Shown here piece by piece: positions 1 through 7,025 of a stretch of DNA of 9,310 nt. Positions within the stretch are counted from its first letter, which is position 1; every line of letters begins with the position of its first letter. The DNA is taken from positions 1 to 9,310 of the forward strand of contig JAUWCW010000055.1 in assembly GCA_030609125.1 (NCBI GenBank). The letters run 5' to 3'. This stretch comes from JAUWCW01 sp030609125 [NCBI: Candidatus Rokuibacteriota bacterium]. Lineage in GTDB: Bacteria > JAUVQV01. Below the pieces are notes generated by a model. The model did no database searches. It saw only the letters and a list, made by a program, of their open reading frames with translations, and was not told where the DNA came from. Both the position numbers and the translations under genes were made by a program.

Positions 1-464
1 AGAAGGCGAAAATCGATCCCGACATCTGCACCGGCTGCGGCGCCTGCCTGCCGACGTGCCCTGAGGGAGCGATCAGGATCGTCTGGGATCAGGGGATACG
101 GGAAATGCAGGAAAAGATGGTGGAATACGCCTACGGCGCCATATATCCCCGCAGAGACCGTGCGGTTTTTCTCAATTTCCTTATGAACATCACTCCCCTC
201 TGCGACTGCTATCCCTTCTCCGACGCTCCCATAGTCCAGGACATCGGAATCGTTGCTTCCGACGATCCCGTCGCCATCGACCAGGCCTCGGTGGACCTCG
301 TCAACAGGCAGCCGGGGAATCCGGAGTCCGCCCTGGAGAGCAATTTTTCGCCCGGGGAGGACAAGTTTCGCGGCGTGGCTCCCGACGTGGACTGGGGTGT
401 TCAGCTGAGTCACGCCGAGCGAATAGGTCTGGGGCGGCGCACGTACCGCCTCGTCACGGTCTGA
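1..464 (+). CDS. DUF362 domain / 4Fe-4S ferredoxin protein, C-terminal part (5' truncated by window edge)
   Basis: The open frame runs in from the left edge (first full codon at 3) to a TGA at 462-464, giving about 153 residues. Near its start is a ferredoxin motif, [17 protein letters not shown], with spacing C-x2-C-x2-C-x3-C-P, which should bind one [4Fe-4S] cluster. After it come [29 protein letters not shown] and [15 protein letters not shown], which I recognise as the C-terminal part of DUF362-type proteins. Family members are usually about 370 aa with two cluster motifs, so the first motif and most of the DUF362 domain probably lie outside the window. No physiological function is established for the family; a redox role is inferred from the cluster. 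The Met at 105 is internal, because coding sense continues upstream of it. The stop overlaps the next start by one base (TGATG), so translation of the two genes is probably coupled. Family call is fairly sure. Confidence 0.85.
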   Translation, partial: KAKIDPDICTGCGACLPTCPEGAIRIVWDQGIREMQEKMVEYAYGAIYPRRDRAVFLNFLMNITPLCDCYPFSDAPIVQDIGIVASDDPVAIDQASVDLVNRQPGNPESALESNFSPGEDKFRGVAPDVDWGVQLSHAERIGLGRRTYRLVTV

Positions 465-1504
465 TGGGCACAGTCAGGGAGGAACTGGAGAGGCTGGAGG
501 AGGCCACTCTGCACCCACGGGCATCACGTGCTGCGCAGAGCAGGGGGAGAAAGAATGAGGAGGAGCCCTGCGGACTTCGCACCTCCTACCAGCGCGACCG
601 GGACCGCATCCTGCATTACAAGTCCTTCCGGAGGCTGAAGCACAAGACACAGGTTTTTCTGGCTCCCCGGGGAGATCACTACCGGACTCGGCTGACCCAC
701 ACCCTGGAGGTGGCGCAGATTGCCCGAACCATCGCGAAAGCGCTGCGGCTCAACGAGGAACTGACGGAGGCGATTGCTCTCGGTCACGACCTGGGGCACA
801 CGCCCTTCGGTCACGCCGGGGAAGAGGCTCTCAACGACATAGTGCAGGGGGGATTCAGCCATGTCGAGCAGAGCCTGAGAGTGGTGGAAGTTCTGGAAAA
901 GAGCGGGAAAGGTCTGAACCTCACTTTCGAGGTTCTCGACGGTATCCGGAAGCACTCCAAGGGCCTGGGAGAAATAGTGCCGGAAGGGGAGGATCGTGCA
1001 GCCACCGTGGAGGGCCAGGTCGTCCGCCTCGCCGACATAGTGGCTTACATAAATCACGACATCGACGACGCGATCAGGGCGGGGGTCCTCACGGAGAGCG
1101 ACCTGCCCGGAGAGATTGTCCGCCGCGCAGGCACGACCCACACCCACCGCATCGGCTATATGGTGCGGGACGTTATCGAGTCTTCCCTCGAGGCGGGGGT
1201 GGAGCAGGCGGTCATGAGTGAAAGTCTGGTCAGTATCTGCCGGTCTCTCAGGGACTTTCTCTACCGGAAGGTCTACTTCAACCCGCAGACTCACAGGGAG
1301 TTTCTCAAGGCCTCTAAAATACTCCGCGATCTTTTCGAGCATTACATGGAAGCCCCGGAGGAGATAGGGGACGACTACCGGGCCTCGGCGGGAAAGGCGG
1401 AGAAGGAGAGGATCGTGTGTGACTTCATCGCCGGCATGACCGACAGGTTCGCAACCATGACTTTCAAGAGAATCTTCCTCCCCGAACCGTGGAAGATCCT
1501 CTGA
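464..1504 (+). CDS. dgt: Deoxyguanosinetriphosphate triphosphohydrolase-like HD protein
   Basis: A 346-aa HD-superfamily protein of the dGTPase type. The family cleaves (d)NTPs to the nucleoside and tripolyphosphate in the cytoplasm, limiting dNTP pools. The metal-binding H..HD..D set is visible: His79 in RLTHTLEV, His108-Asp109 in [19 protein letters not shown], and Asp191 in [16 protein letters not shown]. The upstream block [20 protein letters not shown] (residues 43-62) and [11 protein letters not shown] are also family hallmarks. The length suits the shorter non-enterobacterial 'dGTPase-like' group; the long E. coli Dgt is about 500 aa. The ATG at 464 overlaps the previous stop by one base and has no clear Shine-Dalgarno sequence. 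The N-terminal [20 protein letters not shown] fits the usual start of the group, so I keep it and infer translational coupling. Substrate specificity cannot be read from sequence. A long antisense frame exists but looks like a GC-bias shadow. Confidence 0.93.
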   Translation: MGTVREELERLEEATLHPRASRAAQSRGRKNEEEPCGLRTSYQRDRDRILHYKSFRRLKHKTQVFLAPRGDHYRTRLTHTLEVAQIARTIAKALRLNEELTEAIALGHDLGHTPFGHAGEEALNDIVQGGFSHVEQSLRVVEVLEKSGKGLNLTFEVLDGIRKHSKGLGEIVPEGEDRAATVEGQVVRLADIVAYINHDIDDAIRAGVLTESDLPGEIVRRAGTTHTHRIGYMVRDVIESSLEAGVEQAVMSESLVSICRSLRDFLYRKVYFNPQTHREFLKASKILRDLFEHYMEAPEEIGDDYRASAGKAEKERIVCDFIAGMTDRFATMTFKRIFLPEPWKIL

Positions 1505-1508
1505 AACC

Positions 1509-1526
1509 GAGGAGGTGAACTTCCTC
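1509..1526 (+). other. Short hairpin just after dgt
   Basis: GAGGAGG, loop TGAA, CTTCCTC can fold as a 7-bp stem with one G-U pair, five bases after the dgt stop. No T-run follows, so it is not a classical rho-independent terminator. It could be an RNA 3'-end stabiliser or chance. The embedded GGAGGTG looks like a ribosome binding site but has no convincing frame behind it. Confidence 0.3.
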
Positions 1527-1557
1527 AGCGCGTTCAGAGGAATTCGTGCGTAGAGTC

Positions 1558-1587
1558 TTGACAGTCATTGGTAAGACACTCTAAAAT
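1558..1587 (+). promoter_or_regulatory. Sigma70-type promoter for the CheW-domain gene
   Basis: A perfect -35 TTGACA (1558-1563) is followed after 18 bp by TAAAAT (1582-1587), five of six to the consensus -10. The bases around it are A/T rich against a GC-rich background. Transcription would be expected to start near 1594-1596, only about 6-8 bases before the ATG at 1602, giving an almost leaderless mRNA. The same TTGACA-18-TA(A/T)AA(T/A) layout recurs before the receiver gene at 8524. Confidence 0.7.
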
Positions 1588-1601
1588 AAAGTAAAATCAG
1601 G

Positions 1602-2039
1602 ATGGCAGGAGCGGAGGTTCCAGTCGACGGGAAGGTTCTTACCTTCCAGGCGGGATCCGGCAGGTTCGGAATCCCACTGGAGTGGGTCCGCGCAGTGCTG
1701 GAAGGCGACACGCAGACAGACTCAGAGGTGGAGTCCGGAGAGATTCACTTCAGGGGTCGGGATCTCCCCGTGCTGGACATCGGCAAGTGGTTCGGCCGCT
1801 CCGGGGCGGCGGGGAAGTTCCCCAGCCTGCTGATTATCGGTGAGAGGGAAGCCGTCGCCGCTGTGAGGGTGGACAGCCCCGGCAGGGTGCTGAATGCAGG
1901 GACAATGAGCGAGTGGCCGATGCTTTGCAGGGAACTGGTGGAAGGGGTTTTTTGCGGAGTCATTATTCAGGGAGCGAGCCTGATACTTGTGGTTGATCCG
2001 GAAGGACTGTATAACGCGATCATTAGAAATGGCGATTGA
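1602..2039 (+). CDS. CheW-domain scaffold-like protein
   Basis: A 145-aa single-domain protein resembling CheW. It has an N-terminal strand KVLTFQAGSGRFGIPLEWVRAV (about residues 11-32), a central IHFRGRDLPVLDIGKWFG block (the family pattern is roughly 'G.i.lRG..vPvidl'), then LLIIGEREAVAAVRVDSP and a final GASLILVVDPEGLY strand. CheW domains couple receptors to CheA kinases in the cytoplasm, and single-domain versions also occur in non-chemotaxis signalling. No cheA, cheR, cheB or mcp gene is present here, so the partner is unknown. The ATG at 1602 has only a weak AGG upstream and sits very close to the promoter; no better in-frame start precedes the domain. The next gene, a receiver protein, begins about 23 bp downstream and is probably co-transcribed. 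Similarity to CheW is clear in pattern but divergent. Confidence 0.8.
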   Translation: MAGAEVPVDGKVLTFQAGSGRFGIPLEWVRAVLEGDTQTDSEVESGEIHFRGRDLPVLDIGKWFGRSGAAGKFPSLLIIGEREAVAAVRVDSPGRVLNAGTMSEWPMLCRELVEGVFCGVIIQGASLILVVDPEGLYNAIIRNGD

Positions 2040-2046
2040 AGCAGCC

Positions 2047-2060
2047 AGGGAGGCAGGGGG
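2047..2060 (+). promoter_or_regulatory. Ribosome binding site that fixes the receiver-protein start
   Basis: AGGGAGG (2047-2053) lies 9 bases before the ATG at 2063 and is followed by a second purine run, AGGGGG (2055-2060). This favours ATG 2063 over an in-frame TTG at 2036. The protein then begins MTKILLADDSVTIQKV, exactly at the first strand of the receiver domain. Confidence 0.65.
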
Positions 2061-2062
2061 CG

Positions 2063-3319
2063 ATGACCAAGATTTTGCTGGCCGATGACAGTGTCACCAT
2101 TCAGAAAGTTGTCGAGCTCACATTCTCTGACGAGGAGAGCCAGGTCACGGCGGTGGGCGATGGCGCCGCCGCCTTCGAGAAGGCGCAGATGGATCGCCCG
2201 GACATTATTCTTTCAGATGTCATCATGCCTGGAATGAACGGGTATGAGCTCTGCTACAAGATCAAGACCGATCCCGGGCTCAAGAGCGTGCCTTTTCTCT
2301 TCCTCAAGGGAACCTTCGAGAGCTTTGACGAGGAGAAGGCGAAACAGTCCGGCGCCGACGGTTATATCGTGAAGCCGTTTGAATCGCAGGAACTGATAGA
2401 CAAGGTGAAGGAACTGATCGCGCGCAGCGCCGGGTTCGAGGCGCCGGCCCCGGCGCACCAGGCGGCCCCGACTCCGGCGGCCCCCGCTGCTCCGGCTCCG
2501 GCAGCCCCCCCGCCGCTCACCGCCGCTGAGTCGCCGGGAGTCGCCGCAGCGCCTGCGCCCCAGGCGGCCGCTCCCCCGCCCCCGCCGCCGCAGGAGGAGC
2601 CGGTGATGGCTGCACCCGAGGCGGCGGCCCCCGAACCGGTTTTCGAGGAAGAGGAGGGGATCTTCGATCTCGGGGAGGAGAGTGCCGAACCGGCGGAGGA
2701 AGAGATTCTCGGAGGTGAAGCGGCTGCTCCCGCCGGCGAGGAAGAGGATCTGTGGAGCGAAGTCAGTCTCAGGGACAGCACCGCCCCCCTGGTGGAAGAC
2801 AAGATCCTGGAGGAGGAGTCCTTCTGGGGCGCCACTGAGGAAAGGGATGAGGGCCCGGGCCGGTCCCTGGACGAGCCGGGGATTGGGGAGAACGTCATCG
2901 AGGAAGTGGAAGAGGCGGAGATCATGGACCTCACGGAGGAGGCTCCGGAGCCTGCCCCGGCGGCGGAGCCGACCCCGCTCGAGGCCGAGCCCGCGTTTGA
3001 AACGATCGCCGATGAGCGCGTTCCGGAGCCGGCGGCCGCCGCTCCCGCGGCGCACATGCCGGCACCGGAAATGCCCCCGGTCGAGCCGGCGCCGCCGGCT
3101 GCCGAGGCGCCCTCCGTTTCCGGCGCTGCGCTTGAGAAGATCATAGGGACGAGAATCGAAGACGCCATCCGGGAGCAGCTTGGGCAGGCCATCGCTGAAG
3201 CGGCGAGCAGGATTGTCGAGGAGATCGCCTGGGAAGTCATTCCGGACCTGGCGGAGGCGATGATAAGCAACGAGATCGAGCGTATCAAGAAGGAAGGCGG
3301 TCGGAAGGAAAGGGTTTAG
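2063..3319 (+). CDS. Response regulator: receiver domain, long Ala/Pro/Glu linker, helical C-terminal tail
   Basis: A 418-aa protein. Residues 1-115 are a receiver domain with acidic pocket Asp8-Asp9, phospho-acceptor Asp52 (IILSDVIMPGMNGYEL) and Lys104 (GADGYIVKPFE). The switch Thr/Ser expected at the end of strand 4 is Lys82 (FLFLKGTFESFDEEKA), which is unusual. Residues about 116-350 are low-complexity Ala/Pro/Glu, strongly acidic in the middle and probably disordered. The last 66 residues (from about 353) look structured and helical: LEKIIGTRIEDAIREQ, then RIVEEIAWEVIPDLAEAMIS and NEIERIKKE. From memory, receiver-linker-'WEVIPDLAE..I..EI.RLK' proteins occur in deltaproteobacteria, some linked to motility or polarity, but I cannot name this one. 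No DNA-binding domain is seen, so it probably acts by protein contact. It follows the CheW-domain gene and likely shares its promoter. Confidence 0.85.
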   Translation: MTKILLADDSVTIQKVVELTFSDEESQVTAVGDGAAAFEKAQMDRPDIILSDVIMPGMNGYELCYKIKTDPGLKSVPFLFLKGTFESFDEEKAKQSGADGYIVKPFESQELIDKVKELIARSAGFEAPAPAHQAAPTPAAPAAPAPAAPPPLTAAESPGVAAAPAPQAAAPPPPPPQEEPVMAAPEAAAPEPVFEEEEGIFDLGEESAEPAEEEILGGEAAAPAGEEEDLWSEVSLRDSTAPLVEDKILEEESFWGATEERDEGPGRSLDEPGIGENVIEEVEEAEIMDLTEEAPEPAPAAEPTPLEAEPAFETIADERVPEPAAAAPAAHMPAPEMPPVEPAPPAAEAPSVSGAALEKIIGTRIEDAIREQLGQAIAEAASRIVEEIAWEVIPDLAEAMISNEIERIKKEGGRKERV

Positions 3320-3356
3320 AAGTCTTCTGATCCCGCCTCGTCTTCCGGAACGGGTC

Positions 3357-3388
3357 CGGGGAGGGCAAGCCGCGGCCTCACCTCCCCG
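3357..3388 (+). other. GC-rich hairpin between the receiver gene and valS
   Basis: CGGGGAGG (3357-3364) pairs perfectly with CCTCCCCG (3381-3388), an 8-bp stem. The 16-base loop contains the self-complementary GCCGCGGC. It lies in the 131-bp gap before valS. No T-run follows, so it is not a standard intrinsic terminator. It could mark a transcript end or a leader structure of the valS mRNA. I see no T-box features and no clear promoter in this gap. Confidence 0.4.
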
Positions 3389-3450
3389 TCAGAGCGTCAT
3401 CACGCCTGACAAAGATCGACGTTACAGTCCCCTGAGAAAAGGATAATCCC

Positions 3451-6150
3451 ATGTCAGAGTTCGAAAAGACCTACCGCCCCGCGGATGCGGAGGAAAAATG
3501 GTACCGCATCTGGGAGGAATCGGGATCCTTCAGCGCTTCCGAACAGGGCGAGAAGGACTCTTTCTGCATCGTGATCCCCCCGCCCAACGTGACGGGTATT
3601 CTGCACATCGGGCACGCCTTGAACAATACCCTGCAGGATATACTTGTGCGCTGGAAACGCATGCAGGGAATAAACACTCTCTGGCTGCCGGGGACGGACC
3701 ATGCCGGAATCGCTACGCAGAACGTCGTGGAAAAGCAGCTTGCCGAGGAAGGCATCGATCGTCACCAGCTGGGACGTGAGAAATTTCTTGAAAGAGTCTG
3801 GAAGTGGAAGGCCGAATCGGGCGGTACCATAATCAGGCAGCTAAAACGGCTGGGATGCTCGTGCGACTGGGGGCGGGAGCGCTTCACCCTGGACGAGGGT
3901 CTCTCGAAAGCCGTAAGGCAGGTCTTCATCAGACTCTACGAAGACGGACTGATCTACCGGGACAAGAAGATCATCAACTGGTGTCCCCGCTGCCACACCG
4001 CCCTTTCGGACCTGGAGGTGGAGTACCACGACAAGCCGGGGCAGCTCTACTATGTCCGGTATCCCTTCGTCGGTGAGGAGGGAGGCCTGGTGGTGGCCAC
4101 CACCAGGCCTGAAACCATACCGGGCGATCTGGCCCTGGCGGTGCACCCTGAAGACGAGAGGTACGGTGATCTGGGCGGAAGAATGGTGAAGCTTCCGGTG
4201 GAGCCGTTCAGGGAGGTGCCGGTAATCACGGATGAACAGGTAGACCCCGTTTTCGGAACGGGGGCGCTGAAGATAACCCCCGCCCACGACGCAGCAGATT
4301 TCGAGATAGGCCGACGGCATGATCTGGGGTCGGCGGAGGTGATCGACAAGAACGGAATGATGAGTGAGGAAGCGGGAAAATACCGCGGTCTGGAGAGGTT
4401 CGAGGCCAGGGAGGCGGTTGTCGCCGATCTCGCCAGCGGCGGCTACCTGGAAAAGACGGAGGAGTACACCGTTCCTCTGGGGCACTGTTACCGATGCAAG
4501 AGCGCCGTGGAGCCGGCGCTGTCGCCGCAATGGTTTGTCCGGGTCGGTCCCCTGGCCGAGCCGGCCCTTCGCGCGGTGAGAGAGAAAAAGACGCGGATCA
4601 TTCCGGAGCACTGGGAGAGGACCTACTTCGACTGGATGGAAAACATCCGGGACTGGTGCATATCCCGGCAGATCTGGTGGGGCCACCAGATCCCGGTATG
4701 GTACTGCCGCTCATGCAACGAGAAGCACTTTGAGAGCGGCGAGGACGGGTCCGGGCTCATTGCGGGCGTCGATGCCGTTCCGATCGTCGGCGATCAGCCG
4801 CCGGACTCCTGTCCGCGCTGCGGCGGCAGCGACCTCACTCAGGATCCGGACGTGCTGGATACCTGGTTCTCATCAGCCCTCTGGCCTTTTTCGACCCTGG
4901 GCTGGCCCGACGAGACGCCTCTTCTGAAGACTTTCTACCCCACCTCGGTCCTTGTCACCGGGCTCGACATACTCTTCTTCTGGGTGGCGCGGATGATGAT
5001 GATGGGGATCAGGTTCAGAGACGACGTTCCCTTCGCGGATGTCTACCTGCATGCCATGGTGCGTGACGCCGAGGGGCAGAAGATGTCCAAATCCAAGGGC
5101 AACGTGATCGACCCTCTGGTGATGATGGAGAAGTACGGCACCGACGCCTTCCGCTTCACTCTCGCCGCCATGGCGGCCCAGGGGAGGGACATCAAGCTCT
5201 CGGAAGAGAGGATAGCGGGGTACCGGAACTTCGTCACCAAGCTCTGGAACGCAACCCGTCTGATCCACATGAACGTGCAGGAAGAAGAAGGGGAGAGGGA
5301 GATCGCGCCGCAGGCACTTGAGGACCGCTGGATCCTGAGCCGTCTCAACAGGGTCGTCGCAGGAGTGGGGGAGGCTCTCGACGGTTACCATTTCAACCAG
5401 GCCGCTTCCCAGATCTACCAGTTCGTCTGGCACGAGTTTTGTGACTGGTATCTGGAAATCGTCAAGCCCCGGCTCGGCGCCGCGGGCGACGACGGCAGAG
5501 CGGCTCGAGGGGTCGCTCAGTTCTCGCTGCTGCGGCTACTCGCCCTTGCACACCCGATCATGCCTTTCGTTACCGAGGAGATTGCGCACCTGATGCCGGG
5601 GGAACGCGGCCTTCTTGTGAACGGCCCCTTCCCCGTGGCCGACGAACGCTGGGAAGACCCGGCGGCGGAGAAGGAGATGGAGCTCATGAGCGAAATCGTG
5701 AGCAGCGTCAGAACCATTCGCGGCGAAATGAATATCAGGCCGGGCGTGGAGGTGGAGGTGCTTCTGCGGGGGGTCGCGGATGAGGAAAAGAAGATTCTCG
5801 ACGGCCTTGGTCCGGCGATCATGCGTCTCGGCAGAATCAGCCGCCTGGATCCGGGTGATTCAAAACCGCCGAAGGAGTCGGCGAGCTCTCCGGTTTCCTG
5901 CGGCGAGCTCTACATCCCGCTGGCGGGCATCGTGGACTTCCGGGACGAGGTGAAGAGGCTTGAGAAGGAGATAGGGCGCCTCGAGAAGGACATTGCCCGC
6001 TACCGCAAGAAGCTGGGTCGTGAAGATTTTCTCGCCAAGGCCCCGAGGGAGATCGTCGAGAAAAACCGGCGCATCCTGGCTGAATCGGTTGAAAAAAGGG
6101 ACTACATGGCCGGGAACCGGGACAGGATCCTGACGTGGATGGAAGGCTGA
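3451..6150 (+). CDS. valS: Valyl-tRNA synthetase
   Basis: An 899-aa class I synthetase that charges tRNA-Val with valine in the cytoplasm; length is normal for bacterial ValS. PPPNVTGILHIGHALN carries the HIGH motif (residues 52-55), and GQKMSKSKGNVIDP carries KMSKS (544-548). The CP1 editing domain, which clears Thr-tRNA-Val, is visible as TTRPETIPGDLALAVHPED, VDPVFGTGALKITPAHDAAD and neighbours. Cys pairs in WCPRCHTAL, CYRCKSAVEP, WYCRSCNEKH and SCPRCGGSD suggest zinc knuckles. DVLDTWFSSALWPFSTLGWP, the anticodon-domain stretch FCDWYLEIVKPRL and a C-terminal charged coiled coil (from about residue 831 to the end) complete the ValS pattern. The start has AAGGA at 3439-3443, seven bases before the ATG. 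The stop TGA overlaps the nadC ATG by one base. It is the first gene of a probable four-gene unit. Confidence 0.98.
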   Translation: MSEFEKTYRPADAEEKWYRIWEESGSFSASEQGEKDSFCIVIPPPNVTGILHIGHALNNTLQDILVRWKRMQGINTLWLPGTDHAGIATQNVVEKQLAEEGIDRHQLGREKFLERVWKWKAESGGTIIRQLKRLGCSCDWGRERFTLDEGLSKAVRQVFIRLYEDGLIYRDKKIINWCPRCHTALSDLEVEYHDKPGQLYYVRYPFVGEEGGLVVATTRPETIPGDLALAVHPEDERYGDLGGRMVKLPVEPFREVPVITDEQVDPVFGTGALKITPAHDAADFEIGRRHDLGSAEVIDKNGMMSEEAGKYRGLERFEAREAVVADLASGGYLEKTEEYTVPLGHCYRCKSAVEPALSPQWFVRVGPLAEPALRAVREKKTRIIPEHWERTYFDWMENIRDWCISRQIWWGHQIPVWYCRSCNEKHFESGEDGSGLIAGVDAVPIVGDQPPDSCPRCGGSDLTQDPDVLDTWFSSALWPFSTLGWPDETPLLKTFYPTSVLVTGLDILFFWVARMMMMGIRFRDDVPFADVYLHAMVRDAEGQKMSKSKGNVIDPLVMMEKYGTDAFRFTLAAMAAQGRDIKLSEERIAGYRNFVTKLWNATRLIHMNVQEEEGEREIAPQALEDRWILSRLNRVVAGVGEALDGYHFNQAASQIYQFVWHEFCDWYLEIVKPRLGAAGDDGRAARGVAQFSLLRLLALAHPIMPFVTEEIAHLMPGERGLLVNGPFPVADERWEDPAAEKEMELMSEIVSSVRTIRGEMNIRPGVEVEVLLRGVADEEKKILDGLGPAIMRLGRISRLDPGDSKPPKESASSPVSCGELYIPLAGIVDFRDEVKRLEKEIGRLEKDIARYRKKLGREDFLAKAPREIVEKNRRILAESVEKRDYMAGNRDRILTWMEG

Positions 6151-7025
6151 TGGAAGCCGCGGATGCGGGCTGCACGTTCCGGCGCAGGGTCGACGAACTG
6201 ATACGACTTGCCCTGGACGAGGACCTCCCGGGCAGGGACGTGACGAGCGAGGCAGTCATCAGGGAAGGGGCGGGTGCGACGGCGGAGATCATCGCCGAGG
6301 AGAACCTGACGGTGAGCGGCCTCGGCGTGGCGAGGAGAGTCTTCGAGATCGTGGACCCGCGGGTGCGCTGGCAAAGCGGGGTCGGCGAAGGAGAGCAGAT
6401 CGTGGCCGGCACGAAGCTCGCCCTCCTGCGCGGGGACGCCAGATCCCTTCTCGCCGGCGAGAGAACGGCACTCAACTTCCTGCAGCGGCTCTGCGGCATA
6501 GCGACCCTGACTTCCCGCTTCGCGGCAAAGGTGTCGGGGCTTTCCGCGATGCTCATGGACACGCGGAAGACAACCCCGGGCTGGCGGTTTCTCGAGAAGG
6601 AGGCCGTGCGCCATGGGGGGGGGAGCAATCACCGGTTCAGCCTCTCGGACGGGGTTTTGATCAAGGACAACCACGTCAGGCTGGCTGGCGGCATCGCCGA
6701 GGCGGTCAGCAGGGCGAGGGCTTCCGTGCGCCCGGGGATGAAGATCGAGGTTGAGGCCGGCACCCTGGAGGAGGTAAGGGAGGCTGTTGAGGCGGGCGCG
6801 GAGATAATTCTCGTGGACAACAACTCTCCGGAATCTCTTGCCGCGGCGCTGAAGGTGGTGAACGGCCAAGCGGTGGTGGAAGTTTCGGGCGGGATCACCG
6901 TGGAGAACATCAGCGTGATGGCGCAGCCGGGAGTCTCCATGATCTCTGTTGGTGCGCTGACGCACTCAGCTCGTGCCATGGATATCAGCATGGACCTGAG
7001 GCCGGACGGGGAGCCGTCGGAGTGA
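6150..7025 (+). CDS. nadC: Nicotinate-nucleotide pyrophosphorylase (quinolinate phosphoribosyltransferase, carboxylating)
   Basis: A 291-aa enzyme of normal length for NadC. It converts quinolinate and PRPP to nicotinate mononucleotide, CO2 and PPi in de novo NAD synthesis. Motifs: ERTALNFLQRLCGIAT (104-119), DTRKTTPGWRFLEKEAVRHG (137-156), GGGSNHRFSLSDGVLIKDNH (156-175) containing the substrate-binding His/Arg/Lys set, KIEVEAGTLEEV (198-209), ILVDNN (220-225) and VEVSGGIT (243-250). An earlier in-frame GTG at 6135 exists, but ATG 6150 sits at the TGATG junction with valS and has GGAAGG at 6141-6146, so I choose it. The conserved Gly triplet 156-158 is coded by nine consecutive G (6615-6623). 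No nadA or nadB is in the window. The stop overlaps the birA start by four bases (GTGA). Confidence 0.97.
   Translation: MEAADAGCTFRRRVDELIRLALDEDLPGRDVTSEAVIREGAGATAEIIAEENLTVSGLGVARRVFEIVDPRVRWQSGVGEGEQIVAGTKLALLRGDARSLLAGERTALNFLQRLCGIATLTSRFAAKVSGLSAMLMDTRKTTPGWRFLEKEAVRHGGGSNHRFSLSDGVLIKDNHVRLAGGIAEAVSRARASVRPGMKIEVEAGTLEEVREAVEAGAEIILVDNNSPESLAAALKVVNGQAVVEVSGGITVENISVMAQPGVSMISVGALTHSARAMDISMDLRPDGEPSE

Noticed and set aside
524-1342. 272-codon open frame on the minus strand opposite dgt
   Set aside because: It lies wholly within a well-recognised gene, shows no domain pattern, and is explained by GC-biased third positions.
1515-1553. Possible 12-residue leader peptide starting at GTG 1515
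   Set aside because: No ribosome site precedes the GTG, and there is no attenuator structure or codon bias for a regulatory peptide.
2036-2062. Upstream TTG start for the receiver protein
   Set aside because: It would add nine residues (after the start) with no receiver homology. The ATG at 2063 has a good ribosome site and begins at the first strand of the domain.
2682-3146. 154-codon + frame overlapping the receiver-protein linker
   Set aside because: It is an Arg/Ser/Pro-rich shadow of the repetitive GC-rich linker in another frame.
2213-3288. Two long minus-strand frames (280 and 308 codons) opposite the receiver protein
   Set aside because: They mirror the Ala/Pro/Glu linker as Arg/Gly- and Ser/Ala-rich low-complexity text with no recognisable family or ribosome site.
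3320-3450. T-box or riboswitch leader for valS
   Set aside because: No T-box-type conserved sequence, specifier stem or terminator with T-run is visible, and T-boxes are rare in the inferred lineage.
3841-4686. 281-codon minus-strand frame opposite valS, and similar ones opposite nadC (6102-6965) and coaX (7631-8380)
   Set aside because: All lie antisense to unmistakable housekeeping genes and carry no family motifs.
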